A stretch of 64,000 nucleotides of DNA from Liquidambar formosana (lineage: Eukaryota > Streptophyta > Magnoliopsida > Saxifragales > Altingiaceae), in NCBI GenBank assembly GCA_039720395.1, contig JBBPBK010000048.1, positions 379,501 through 443,500 on the forward strand. Reading direction: 5' to 3'. Both the position numbers and the translations under genes were made by a program. How positions within the stretch are numbered: position 1 is the first letter of the stretch; the number at the start of each line of letters is the position of its first letter. Under the pieces are notes generated by a model that saw nothing but the letters and a program-made list of their open reading frames with translations, searched no databases and was not told the origin of the DNA. Positions 11,895 to 23,400 of this stretch are shown here, piece after piece.

Positions 11895-12722
11895 GAAAAT
11901 GCTTGAGTCCAAAATTCTATCCAAATATATCTGCTCAACTCATGTGATAGTTAACGTGATGTACCACATTAACTCATCAATTGAATAAGTGAATTTGACA
12001 AATAAGTTGACCTACAACTCATGGATTAATTAAATAGCTAGGGTACGTAGTGGTGGGGTGATAGGACTTAGGACTTAAGGAGTATACCCTTAGATGGCAT
12101 GTTCATTGGTTGGTTTGTTATCATATGAAAATGCATTAAAGACAATTATATAGGTGGCTTTTGAGATGATGACATTCTTTCAAAGGAGATTATATTTGAA
12201 TTTAAATTATATGAATTCAAGCCATTAGATAATTAGTCATGTTTTGCACAATTATACTCTGATTGATCCGAGAAAATTTATTTCATGAGCCTGATGCAAT
12301 GCGCCCTCATCTCACATTTAACCTCCCATGTGTTCATATGAATAGTCAATGTAAGGGGACGTGCATGGTGCGCTGGGCACACTTTATTACTTCTAAATCC
12401 AAGACAATGTAATGAAGCAGCTGATGTAGCAAATGACATGCCTAAGCAAATAAGTTTGGACAAATAAGTTAGACAACTTGTCATGAATCAATTACATAGC
12501 CGAGAGGAGAGAGGGTTAATTAAGTACTCTTAGATGTAGAGAAAAAAAAAAAAACAAAAAAAAAAAGAAAAAAAAGAAGAAAAAAGAAAGAAAGAAAGGA
12601 GTACACACTTAGATGGCATGGCCATGTATCAAAGAGGGTTATTTAGGTGGCTTTTGAGTTGATATTTGTAAGAAATCTAAGCGAAAGTGGAGGCAAGCAT
12701 GGCAAAAACTTAATGCATTAAC
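11895..12722. other. Intergenic region with a diverged local duplication
   Basis: This holds the ALMT12 3' flank. Segments at about 11996-12170 and 12461-12665 share an ordered set of blocks (ACAAATAAGTT, GGAGTA..AC..CTTAGATGGCATG, TAGGTGGCTTTTGAG). They are a diverged, gapped direct duplication about 465 bp apart, and the second copy is interrupted by an A/G-rich run at 12541-12600. No gene is seen. Confidence 0.5.
12704..12708 (-). terminator. Pol III terminator of tRNA-Cys
   Basis: On the minus strand a TTTTT run begins 15 bases after the end of the tRNA. This is the usual RNA polymerase III stop signal. Confidence 0.7.
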
Positions 12723-12794
12723 AGGGCCCAACCGGGTTCGAACCGGTGACCTCTTGATCTGCAGTCAAATGCTCTACCACTGAGCTATGGACCC
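12723..12794 (-). tRNA. tRNA-Cys (anticodon GCA)
   Basis: Read on the minus strand, this folds as a complete 72-nt tRNA. The acceptor stem GGGTCCA pairs with TGGGCCC (one T-G pair). The D-arm contains the A-box sequence TAGCTCAGTGG, the anticodon loop is CTGCAGA with GCA, and the T-arm has the B-box GGTTCGAACCC. There is no intron and no encoded CCA. It is the nuclear type and does not resemble plastid tRNA-Cys. It charges cysteine for cytosolic translation. Internal A and B boxes drive Pol III transcription. Confidence 0.97.
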
Positions 12795-13835
12795 GTTTGT
12801 GGTAGGCCTATCATTTTTATATTTTTAATATCGAATGTTGCACAGTACTCTCGATCATCAAAAGGGCCTGAACCCAACGCAGGATTGGATCTCAGCGTTT
12901 TAAAATATACACAACAAACTTTGAGAGAAAAAGATCAATTAGTGGCTACTCTAACTAGGGAGTCAAAGTAGAAACCTTTAACACTATGAGGCACACGTAT
13001 CAAGATTAAAGGACTGTTTAGCAAACCTGAAAATCTGGGCAACTAAAGATAAGTTTGGCCAATTTTAATTTCAAATTGTTTGGAAAATTTTTTTTTAAGT
13101 TTCAGCTTTGTTCTGAAAATAAGATATAAACATAATTTTTTTAAAACCAATTATGACTTGGTTTATTTAATACCATATTACAGTTTTGGATCAAATCCAG
13201 TCTGATCAAGTTTTTTAAGATTCCCAAACAAACCCTAATTGTTCAACCCCTTCAGATCAAGCGGACATTTAAACTGAATAGAAATAGTTCATCATCGTAT
13301 CGCATGATCTAGTGGCCCGAAATTGGATCAACATGTGTTTGTGCATCGATTAGAGTCCCAACTCCCTCCTAATGAATGGGGTGACGCTATTCTTTCCAAA
13401 TGAAATGTCCCAAACATGTTAGAGATTGTCTGTTGTCACCCACCCTTCCTAACTCTTCTTTAGTGGCAAAAAATAATAAAAAAGCACTGATATAGACAGC
13501 CCAGCCATAAGCCCGCTTAACTAGAGATATATGGTTTTTTTCAGCCAACCAATTTAAAATTTTGAGATAATCAATCCCACGTTATAGTAAAATTATACTA
13601 ACTAGGACCTAATGAACCATGGCAGCATAGGCAACATCATGAAACCATCAGCCTTGGGATGCTAGTACTTTTATCAAACCAATAGGAAAGTGACGTGTGT
13701 CGCTAAATAATGGCTAGAAAGTAGTGACTAGTGAGGATAAGGTTTTTTCTTTCCGTTCTTTTTTTTGTTTTCTTGTCAATTTTGTGAAAAATGTTTAGTG
13801 AATGGAAGTTCTAGGTGTGGATAAGCCATCTGCAG
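12795..13835. other. Intergenic region, promoter side of the TLDc gene
   Basis: No gene is seen. A possible small MITE lies at about 13012-13240 (GGACTGTTTAGCAAACC against a right end whose complement reads GGGTTTGTTTGGGAATC). Any TLDc promoter elements must lie in the last few hundred bases, but no clear TATA box was found. Confidence 0.4.
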
Positions 13836-13995
13836 ATGGCTTGCTATGTCTCAAACTCTGTATGGAAGAGAAGCCCATGGAGCTTTTTTGATTGGAACAT
13901 AGGCAAGAGAAAAACTGATGACAGGCCACAGCCCAAGTACCATGATATTGATCTTCCCTTCTCACCTTCTCTGGTTGGCAAAACATTCTTAAGGG

Positions 13996-14031
<36 letters not shown>

Positions 14032-14932
14032 ACACACACACACACACCTATCAAAGTTCTGTTGGATACCACAAGGGCCTGTTTGGATGTCCTGTGGAAA
14101 TTAAATTGCTTCATTGTGTTTTGCATATAGCTTTAGGGAAATTTAAGAATTTCCTTGATCATACTAGAAGTTAAAAATTTGAAACAATAGTATTTCATGA
14201 CTTCTTAGAAATGATCCTATACCAATTCTGGCAATGTCTCTAAGCCTTTTTTAATGGCCCAATCCGAAATGATGAATTAGTCCTCCTCAACACTACGGTA
14301 AAACAGTTGAGTAAATGCATTTTGTATGGGATAACCAAACAAGCACTAAATGCATTTTTGGACATGACAATCAAAATAGTGACTTTTGATTTTGGGGATG
14401 ATCATGAGCAGGCAGGGAACTCAAATGCTGTTATAAAGCGAGCATCGATGGATTTAGCGCGGCTTCCTTCCACAACTACTGTGACTTCAAGGGGCCATGT
14501 GTGATAATTGGCTACACAAACAAGTCCTTCAAGTTTGGTGCATTTAACCCTGAAGGCTACAGAAGCACAGATGATTATTATGACACTTTTGATGCATTCC
14601 TTTTCTATTGGACAGACGGTGAGAAAACTGATCCCATAATTCTACCCAAAGTGGGGGGAAGTGGAGCAGCCCTTTTCGATTATGCTCGAGGCGGGCCCCA
14701 ATTTGGGGCCGATGGGCTACTCATCGGGCCGCCACTAGCACCGGTCATGGGTGGGTTTGCAGGGCCCGATACTAATTCGGGCATCGGTGACTTAAAGCAA
14801 GCTAAATCTAGATTGGGATTGTCTTATGCGAAAAGGGAAGATGGGAAGGAGTCCCTATTTGGGGATGAGTTCAAGGCTACTCTTGAAGAGGTACAAGTCT
14901 TTTGTAGCCCTCAAATTGCAAGCTTATACTAA
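13836..14932 (+). CDS. TLDc-domain protein (At1g32520-like)
   Basis: Two exons, 13836-13995 and 14412-14932, joined at G|GT...AG|GC. The split Gly codon restores the run [16 protein letters not shown]. Total length is 226 residues. Almost all of it (residues about 40-225) is a TLDc fold: [61 protein letters not shown] and the C-terminal [10 protein letters not shown]. TLDc proteins in animals and fungi are tied to oxidation resistance and V-ATPase disassembly; the role of this plant member is not established. The intron contains a (CT)n(CA)n tract. The exact start is uncertain, because ATG 13836 directly follows TGCAG and could also be a splice acceptor of a longer form; a stop codon lies in frame just upstream. 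It is convergent with the NAC gene. Confidence 0.82.
13999..14048. repeat. (CT)n(CA)n microsatellite in TLDc intron
   Basis: A compound dinucleotide repeat begins three bases after the intron's GT donor (13996-13997). Its closeness to the 5' splice site makes length change potentially relevant to splicing. The rest of the intron has GGGCCTGTTTGG near 14080 and a complement-like CCAAACAAGCAC near 14335, suggesting a small Tourist-like MITE. Confidence 0.85.
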
Positions 14933-17533
14933 ATATGCATAGGCACTACAACTTTTGTATAATCAATGCAGGCTAAAGAGAAAAGAATGTTCCTACACAA
15001 TAGTTTTGTGATCATGTTATGTGAAAAGGGCAATCCTACTTTAGTTTTTTTGTTTGCAAGCACCTTTTATCTTAAAGCAACCACTTGAATAAGACAGACA
15101 TGTAAACCAACTATGTTACATGGACGCGGGTTTGGGTATCGGGTACTAGTGCATATCCAAGTGTTAGATTATATTCATCCGTTTGCCAAAAAATTTCTAC
15201 AATTTTGAAATCTTTGACAGGAATACCCACACCCAGATCATGTTGTGTCAACACAATACTCCAGGGCGAAACAAAGGATCGGATTCACGTAACATAGTAC
15301 ACCAACATCCCTACATGTCTTCCAAAATCAGTAACATACCCCTTTTGCAGATTTTGTTTTCATTCAAAACGAGTGGAGCACAATCTTTAAAGGGATTTTT
15401 TTTTTTCCTTTTTTCAGAACCATAATTTTATATGTTTACATGGTGAGGGAAAGGAACTCACACTTATTCGATACCTACCGGCCAAGTTGTAGGTTTTATG
15501 GGCGTGGAGTAATAGGGGCGGGAGAATCTGTTATTAGAAAATGTTAGTTGGTGTTTGCATGAAAAGAGTTTATGGGTTGTTGGCCTTTTTCAATACCTTT
15601 CTTAAAGTTCCATTAGTGATAGAAGTCTCTTTATATAGAATCTAACCGAAGGGAAGAATGGGTGGGGAACAATTGGAAAACTTCGGCAGAGAGATATATA
15701 GATATCTTGGATACTAGTGATGTGCACTTTTTTGATGGCCTCACCAAGGCGCTGCTTCGCATTTTGTCCATTTCTTCACTTTCAGTAACCTTTAATTGCA
15801 AGCTACAATTTGTTCTTTTCATGTGTTGTTCATACCCAACACTGGTATTTTGTGTAAAAGAAGTTGGGTATGTTTGGAAGCTGCATACAAGGTAGAATGA
15901 ATTATGAATCATAATGGATGCTATAATGATTGTTACAGTCCAATTATATATCTGAACTCCCCCCACCCCTCTTTTCTTGTTGTTCTTTTATTCCTCCTCA
16001 AGGCAGAAAGGTGAGGGTGAAAACTAGTGTTTATTTTTATAGCTCCTTCTGAATGGCCCTTTGTAACAAGCAAAGTCTACTTGCTTTTGAATTTGATGTG
16101 TTTATGTATAATCTACTGTATAAATTTAATATAGAACTCAAATTGGAAGTGACCCAACTAGGGGAGGAGAGGAAAAAGAGTCCGATTGGAAGTAACCTTT
16201 ATCCCAGAAACTTAAAGTTGCTACCAGCACAAACTTAATTGCACTAGTGGAACTTGAAAACATTATCAATATAAAGTTAAAGAAACAAGGAAGTTGGTAA
16301 ACTTTCATTGCATTATATTCCATTGCTTAATGTCAATCTAGTGAGGACCAATCAAGGGAGCTAGGGCTATCATCACTATGAAAACTTGATAAAAAAAGCA
16401 TGCTACATGTCTTTAAGTAGTGCAATAATAGGCGGGCTTGTATGCGCATAGTGAATAGACTATTGTCTTAAAAAGAATTCAACTTCACTGTTGAATTACT
16501 TCCAATTGAGACATTTATAGTTAACTTTATCCTAAACTTCATCTAAATCTCTAGAGAATATTGTGTTTTAAAGAACTTTATAGCTACATCACTAGTATAG
16601 TGATAGATGTGGCAATTTTGGTGGTTGAGAGAATCCTATTGTATTACTTTTCACATGTTCAAGCACTTTCTAATCTTTAACCTTTTACCCTTTTTTTTTT
16701 TTTTTCTTGTTAAATCAGGCCATTAAAAGGCATCCAATTAATAAGAAAACTGACACAATTATCAATGTCCATGATACGAATACGATGTGTTTGTCGCAAC
16801 AATCTTTAGGCAAAATGAAAACCAAAGAAAATATGCCAGTGCCTGAAAGTCATTCTAGTCATATTTAGGAAGATTTCCATACATAAAAATTCTTCATAGA
16901 TACTAAGCAAAGAAAAACATGATTTTCAAACACTCACAATATATGACAGTGCGTAGCTTTATGTGATAAGCTTAACTATTCTGTAAGAACATATAGATAG
17001 ATAGACATGTCGACAGTTCAGACTGCAACTAAACCAACTCCAAGTGCAATCGATAAAAGTGATTATCACTGGGGGTGTTTTCCTTTTATTCCCTGATAAC
17101 ATAAACAAGAAACTGACTCAACACTGAAACTACTAACCCAACTCCAATACAAACCATAGCAAGGATTTTTTTTGAGGAAAAATCGATTCTACTGGATATA
17201 CTAGAAGTGATTGTAGTTTTAATTATTCACTCCAAGAATGAACGTTAAAAGGCGTCATCTTGGAGACCCATATACCCATATATTCTAGATATGATCCATT
17301 ACAAGGTAAACCCAGTGACCCCTACATTACATCACAATCACCACGTTGTCTTCCTGCAACCATAGACCGCTACGTTCCCCTAAACTCCCTTCTACACTTG
17401 TTTGTCTGCAAATTGGGGCTTGGTTCCAACTTTCAAACCCTGCATTGAAAAAAAAAATGAGCGACAATCCTGTTGTTTGTTGTTTTTCCAGAAGGGTTTC
17501 AGATTTCTTAGTGAATTGGTGTGGTCATAACCT
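14933..17533. other. Intergenic region between convergent TLDc and NAC genes
   Basis: This contains the 3' flanks of both genes. Several short frames exist (for example 15631-15966 on the minus strand), but none has a recognisable domain, splice logic or codon pattern. No transposon with clear ends was identified. Confidence 0.45.
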
Positions 17534-19335
17534 TCATATATATGGCATATCCTCATTTCCCCAAAAGCCACCCGTGTAGTTCAAATGTCCCGAGTAGGGT
17601 GACATGCAGCCCATTCGACTGAGATCATCAGCAGGTTCAATTTCCTCTGTAAAATTTGAGTATGATGAACTGGGCGAGATTTCATTGTAAGTATATGGCT
17701 GCCATGAAGTCATTGGGTTTGGATACTCGTTCTGAGGAAAATATTCAGGTGCAGCTTCTTGTCCTCGTTGGTATTCCTGCGGTAATCCATTGAAAAATGT
17801 TTTTAGAAAATTACTTCTTTGAAAGTGAAAATTTAGCAACAATTTAATTTTCAAAGCTCTTTTTTATTTTTTCCTTTTTTCCCATCTTTGTTTCTTATAA
17901 TTTGCTAAACTTTTTACCTTTGAAGAATCAAGAATTAGATCAGGGGAGACCCAGAGGTTTGAAGGATTGCTCTCCATTGAAGCTGGATTGAACTCTGCCA
18001 TTGGCGGCATAATTTCGTATGGAGAATTAATGGGGCTTGCATAAGTACTCTCATTGTTCAGATAACTTGCTTGAGAGCCAATCTCATTGGAGACACTCAA
18101 GGGCTCATTGGAGACTATTGTAGAGTTGAAGTCCCCATTGCTCGAACTGCTTCCGACCCTCTTAGCCCTTGATTCTACTTGGAAATTACTCATCTGTGCA
18201 TGTTCGTTCTTCTTAACGACCCGACACAAAGCAAAAGCTCCCTAGATATATTCAGTAGTAACCAAACACTAGTTCAGTCTATCAACTTGCATTAGTTAAA
18301 AGAAACCACAACAAATTTACCTGAAAACTAGGTGACCCTTGAGAAAGATCATCAGAGAGGCGATATTCATGCATTACCCAATCCGTTCGATCCCCTAAAG
18401 GGGCTCGTCCACGATAGAAAACTAGGGTTTTACGATACCCAGTCAGAGAAGATTGACAAACAACCTTCCTGTCTTTTCCAGTGGCTTTCCAGTAGCCAGC
18501 TTTGGTAGCTCTATTTGTGCGTGAGCCATTCGGGTACTTCCTATCCCGGGGACAGAAGAAGAACCATTCCATATCTCGTTTGGGAAGGAAAGATTTCTCT
18601 GCAATTCATGGATTGGATATCAGAATTCTTAAATCCCCACAACAAAGAATTTAAAAAGGAAAAATAAAATATATAAAAATAAAATTCCAATTAGAGGGAA
18701 AGAGAGAGAAAGAACTGTTACTGTCATAGTTGTGCTTTTCTTCGTATAAAATGTGTGTTGAAAAGTAAAAGAAATCCGATTAAACCGGCTTTTCGAAAGG
18801 AAAAAGTCACAAGCCGCATGGAAGTAAAGAATTCTTGTAACTGGTGTAGTCCATAAAGAAGAACAAAAGCACAAAACAAATAAAACAAAACAACAAAAAA
18901 CTACTTTAAAAAAACAATAAGAAACTCAATGTTCACATTGGTACAGAAGTGCCCATTCCATCACTATCTAGTAAAGCCAGGAATCAATATACATGGCAAC
19001 TATTAACAAGAGAGTTCAAAAATTCTTCCAGCACTTGCCATGCCATGGCAGTTTAGCTTACACAAATTTATATGGACTGGTTTAATGCCTAAAGAAATCC
19101 TAACAGAACATATAACATTAAGGTAACATGCAACATTTTCGTGCCTGGATAGTCGAAAAGATTGGTTTCGTAGCATACCTGGCAATTCCCATGGATCGAA
19201 CTTGTACAAATCGATCACGGGGATCACTTCGAGCTCAATTTCAAGCCCCTCAACTTTTCTTTTCAGGTAGTACCCTACCAATTCCTCATCGGTCGGGTGG
19301 AACCGGAAACCAGGGGGAAGTGATGCTCCTCCCAT
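17534..19335 (-). CDS. NAC-domain transcription factor (ANAC071/ANAC096/ANAC011 clade)
   Basis: Four minus-strand exons: 19335-19179, 18598-18321, 18241-17918 and 17776-17534. Borders are GT-AG with consistent phases, giving 333 residues. The NAC DNA-binding domain fills residues about 5-155. Subdomain A is [19 protein letters not shown], followed by [58 protein letters not shown] and [21 protein letters not shown] closes the domain. The variable, Ser/Asn/Pro-rich C-terminal half is probably the activation region. The domain closely matches the Arabidopsis clade of ANAC071 (tissue reunion), ANAC096 (ABA and dehydration response) and ANAC011; I cannot say which is closest. It acts in the nucleus. 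The start follows a long 5' leader with a TATA box at 19971-19977. Confidence 0.93.
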
Positions 19336-19970
19336 TATGCCAACTCCCCAAACTATCCCAACTTCTAAAAGTACCCAAAAAAACAGGAAGAAGAAAAGAA
19401 CAGAGAGCAGAGGTAGGAAGGATTTGGAGAGAATTTTTTGAAACTTCTAGCTAAGTCCCCAAACTGTACCTATTAAAAATTTGGAAGATCCAAAAGTAAA
19501 AGTTCTTGTCAACACTAAATTTTTTTTCAAGGATCGAATAAAACTTCCATAGAATGCACCTTTTGTGCAGCAAAATCATTTTCTCAAAAATTCGAACTTT
19601 TTCTTATGTTAAAATTATCTCCCCCCCCACCAATCCCTCCTTAAAATCAATCCAAAAGAGTATCAAAGTGAACGGAAACTAAAATTTCAGAGTTACCCAG
19701 AAGCCGAAACCAATGGAATCCTACAGAAAACTCCTCTAAAGACTAACTAGAACTTCCAAAACTGGAACTTTTGCACTACCCAGAAGCTAAGAACCATTCA
19801 AACCCTTTTAAAAGTTGAAAATTTTGAATGGGTAAGACTGAAAATTGTGACCCAAAAGAGAATTTGACAAAAGATTTATTAGTGCAGCGGAGATATAAAG
19901 AAGAAGAGGGGGGAGGAGGAGGAGGAAGAGAAGTTGTGTAAGAGTAAAAACAGATGCTTATAGGGTGGCT

Positions 19971-19977
19971 TTATATA
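19971..19977 (-). promoter_or_regulatory. Likely TATA box of the NAC gene
   Basis: On the minus strand the sequence reads CTATATAAAGCC. Transcription would begin about 30 bases further on, near 19940, and give a leader of roughly 600 bases. The start of that leader is CT-rich (minus strand of the GGAGGAGGAGG tract at 19910-19930), a common feature of plant transcription start regions. Confidence 0.6.
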
Positions 19978-20179
19978 GCATTTGGAGAAGCTCAGAAGCC
20001 AACAGTCCAAAGACATACACCGAAAGGTGAAAGCTTACTTGTCTAAGTGTACCAAAATTCCAAAGGTGTGGCCCCCTAACCCAACTCAGTTCACACCTAC
20101 CACTCACTTCCCGCCAAATTATTTTATGACCGTTAATTCATAGCACTAGCAAAAAGAACCCCTCAATGAAAATCTGCAC

Positions 20180-20473
20180 CTCTGTGATCTTGCCATGTCA
20201 TCAATAAACCAATCGGAACTCACTATGTGATGGGTTTACTTATTAAATCAAATATATCAAAATTCATTTGATTTGAATACAAATCGAATGGTTAGAATGA
20301 TCCAATGGACATGATTTTTGCCCCAGTTGATCATTTTAAACCAATCAAAATTATCAAATTAAATATTCCAAAATTCACTTAGATATACAATTTGAATGGT
20401 TAGTATATCTTCCAATCAACATGATTTTCGCTCCACTTGATCTTTTCTGATGGCAACATGGCAAGATCAGAGC
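20180..20473. repeat. Probable MITE with short inverted termini
   Basis: The left end contains TGATCTTGCCATGTCATCA and the right end, on the other strand, CTGATCTTGCCATGTTGCCA. The interior is AT-rich and non-coding. The target duplication is not clear, so the type is not assigned. Confidence 0.4.
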
Positions 20474-23400
20474 CACTGATGGGAGAATTTGAGCTTTCTT
20501 GGTCATGCACTTCAAGTCTAAGCCCCCTTCCAGGTCATCTTGAGTCAGACAAAACACTTTTTCTTATTCTACCATCAGTGATGGTGTCATCTGGGTGGCC
20601 CACTGTCCAAAAGAGAGAGTCCTGAAAGTGCTTGCTGAGTTCTTGAACTTTTTAGAATGACCAAACACACCCTAATGGAGGCTCAAGCCTCAAGTCCCCT
20701 CCTCTTCCAATTCACATGTAGAAAAAAAGTGTCACTTCTTAATTCCCCTATTAAGTGGGACCAACTAATGTACACATTAGCAAAAAAAAATAAAAAATAG
20801 GGTGCTTGATTAAACTCCCTGCTTTTTACATTAGAAAAGGGAAAAGAGAGATTAAAAAGGATTGTCTAAGGCCTTAAAGAAGGTGAGGTGTTTGGTTACA
20901 GTGACAAGTCTATCTGGATAGACTTCCACTTTGCTTGTGTTCTTTAATGACCAAACTTTTTCTCAAATCAAATTTTTATTTGGCTTAATTGTTCATTTTT
21001 CGCTAAATTTTCGAAAGCTTCAGAAGAACTTAATTTATTAAGGCCAATTTCCCCATATTTTATAGGATTTCTTGGATTTTTCAGTTCTTTTTCCAACTGC
21101 AGATAACTTCTACCTGAAATTACCCTCAATTCAGTTTAAATACCATTTTTAATTCCAAATTCAACCATCTCTCATTGTACCAAATTTTCCAACAATGATC
21201 CAAGCAACACCTACTGTTGCTTGTTGGCATATTATCAGGTCTGGAAAATATTTATGCTTTGAAAATGTTTGGTTATTCTTCCTTAACAAATAAGTAAAGT
21301 TGTGGCATGGAAAACCCCAGGAATGGATTCTGCATATAGCTTCATTGTTTTATCTCTCATACTAAACTTCAATTTTTTATTTTTCTTGAACAAACAAGAA
21401 ACTTTTAATAAGGTTTCTATGTGATGTCCTCACTTAATTAATAAATCAAAAAGGAGAAGAAATATTATCTTCTGAATTAAATCCTTCTCGAGCGAAGTTA
21501 TGAAAGGCTAATTTAAGGGTGAAGAAAGCTGTGGAAATATTTTTCACCAACTTCTTCTTTGCCAAATGAAAATGATGGCCATTACTAATTGTTAAAGAGG
21601 GAATTGACCCTTGTTGAAGTTTCCTCCTACTGCAGCCTAAGTTTTTAAATGTTTTTTTTTTCCAAAAAAAAAAGGGGGGGGGGGGGGGGGGGAATTTCAC
21701 AGAGATGCAATTAGCCAAAGATATCCAAGCCTAGTATGGTAGCAATATTTTATTATCAACTACTCTTAAAAGACCCAATGAAACCAAACATGCAACCCCA
21801 TTAGATGCAAAATTCCATTTATGTGCCTTATGCTTACAACCTCATATTTGATGATAAGATAAGAGTTTTCTCGATGGACCTTGAATTGCATCACTTTGTA
21901 GTCAGATCCAACAAGAAATCAAAAAAGCTGGGACCTTATGAGTCTTGATTGATGATAATATAATGAATTGATATATGGACCCCAAATTACATCACTGTTT
22001 TCATAAAAATGAAATGAATTTTTTTATAAATTCATAGAGCTTAGGAGGTTGATTTATTGGTAGTCACAAATTGCAAAATTTCTTTGATTAAATTAAACGT
22101 CTATATACATTGGATCTGTCTTCTCCCCCTCCCACTTTGATCTCCATTTTGATTCATGATTTCCTTATCATGGTGGTGGGCTAAAATAGTAGTGGGTATG
22201 ATGTTTTCCATTTTTCTCCCAAATTTTAGGGGGAAAATATATTTTAAAAATCCCACCTATTTTTTACTCAATTTACCATCGAATCATTTGGTGACCCATA
22301 CAAAATCTGAATTTGTCCACCCAATTTCCATTGGAGGATTTTCTTTTCCTTTGATATGTGAATAGGAGTATATGGAGAATCAAATGAACGAAAAAGGGAG
22401 GAAAAGGGGTCATTTGAAGTCTAATTGATGAGGTGTTTCACAATATGGTGTGAAAGGAAGTAAATGGTAAAGATGGTGTAATTTCACTGTTTGTGAGTGA
22501 TGAATTCATGATAATGGAAGAATTGAAGGGAGAGTCTTTTATGGGGAATTGGAAAAAAAAAATGAAAATAAAAATGGGAAGACCACCTTATCCTTGTCGC
22601 TGTTGGTCTACTGCTTTCGGCCCCTTTGTCCCACGGTGCTTTGCACATAACCCTCTCTCAAATCAACCCACACAGCACATAGACACAAACAAAAATCAAC
22701 TATGTCACACAGAGTTGGGATGGGAGAGGGGAAGGTCAAAATATGAAGATATATATAACCGCGAACCGGCGCGATGGTTTTTATTGTTAAATTTATTCCA
22801 TTGGTTGAACTAGAAATCTAAAACAATTTTGGTTTTAGAAGTTTCATCAAATCAAACTTTCACCCAAAAAAAAAAAAAAAAAACCCATTTATTTTATTTA
22901 AATTACTTTTAATGGCTAGTGGTGGCTTTAATTTAATCAAGTTTTGACTAGTGGGTCTAGTTTGAGTTTAACGAACAAAAATGGGGGCGGACGGTAATTT
23001 ACTCAGATTTGACTTGGGTTTTGAGCTTCACTCAAGCTAGTTTTATTGTTCCACACATACATGCACACGCACACACAAAATGAAAAATTACCCCATGCCT
23101 ACGCCTCCGGGCATGTAGAGGAGGAAAGAGAGAGAAAACGTGGGAAAGAAAGAGAGATGTGATGTGGTAAGTTGCTTTCCAAGAGCAGTGGGTGAAACTG
23201 TGAAAGAATAAGTGATGGGGAAAAGGAAAATTTGATTTGGCTGCATCTGCCAAAGAAGTCTCTGTTTAGTGATTTTGGCTGCATCTACCCAAAGTTTTAA
23301 GTGCATAATTATTTGGTCAATTTGAAAAAAATGTAAAGGCAGCCTCCAAATGCTATTGCTCCAAAAGCAGAAAAAGACAAAAAGGGCATTGCAGCCCCTC

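Noticed and set aside
12723..12794. tRNA-Cys as evidence of a plastid DNA insertion
   Set aside because: Its sequence is of the nuclear cytosolic type, and its flanks show no organellar genes.
14307..14504. Frame of 65 residues before the TLDc second exon
   Set aside because: It is in a different frame. The real exon, read from 14412, continues the TLDc protein from exon 1.
15631..15966. 111-residue minus-strand frame between TLDc and NAC
   Set aside because: No domain or conserved motif, and an overlapping frame on the other strand is equally open.
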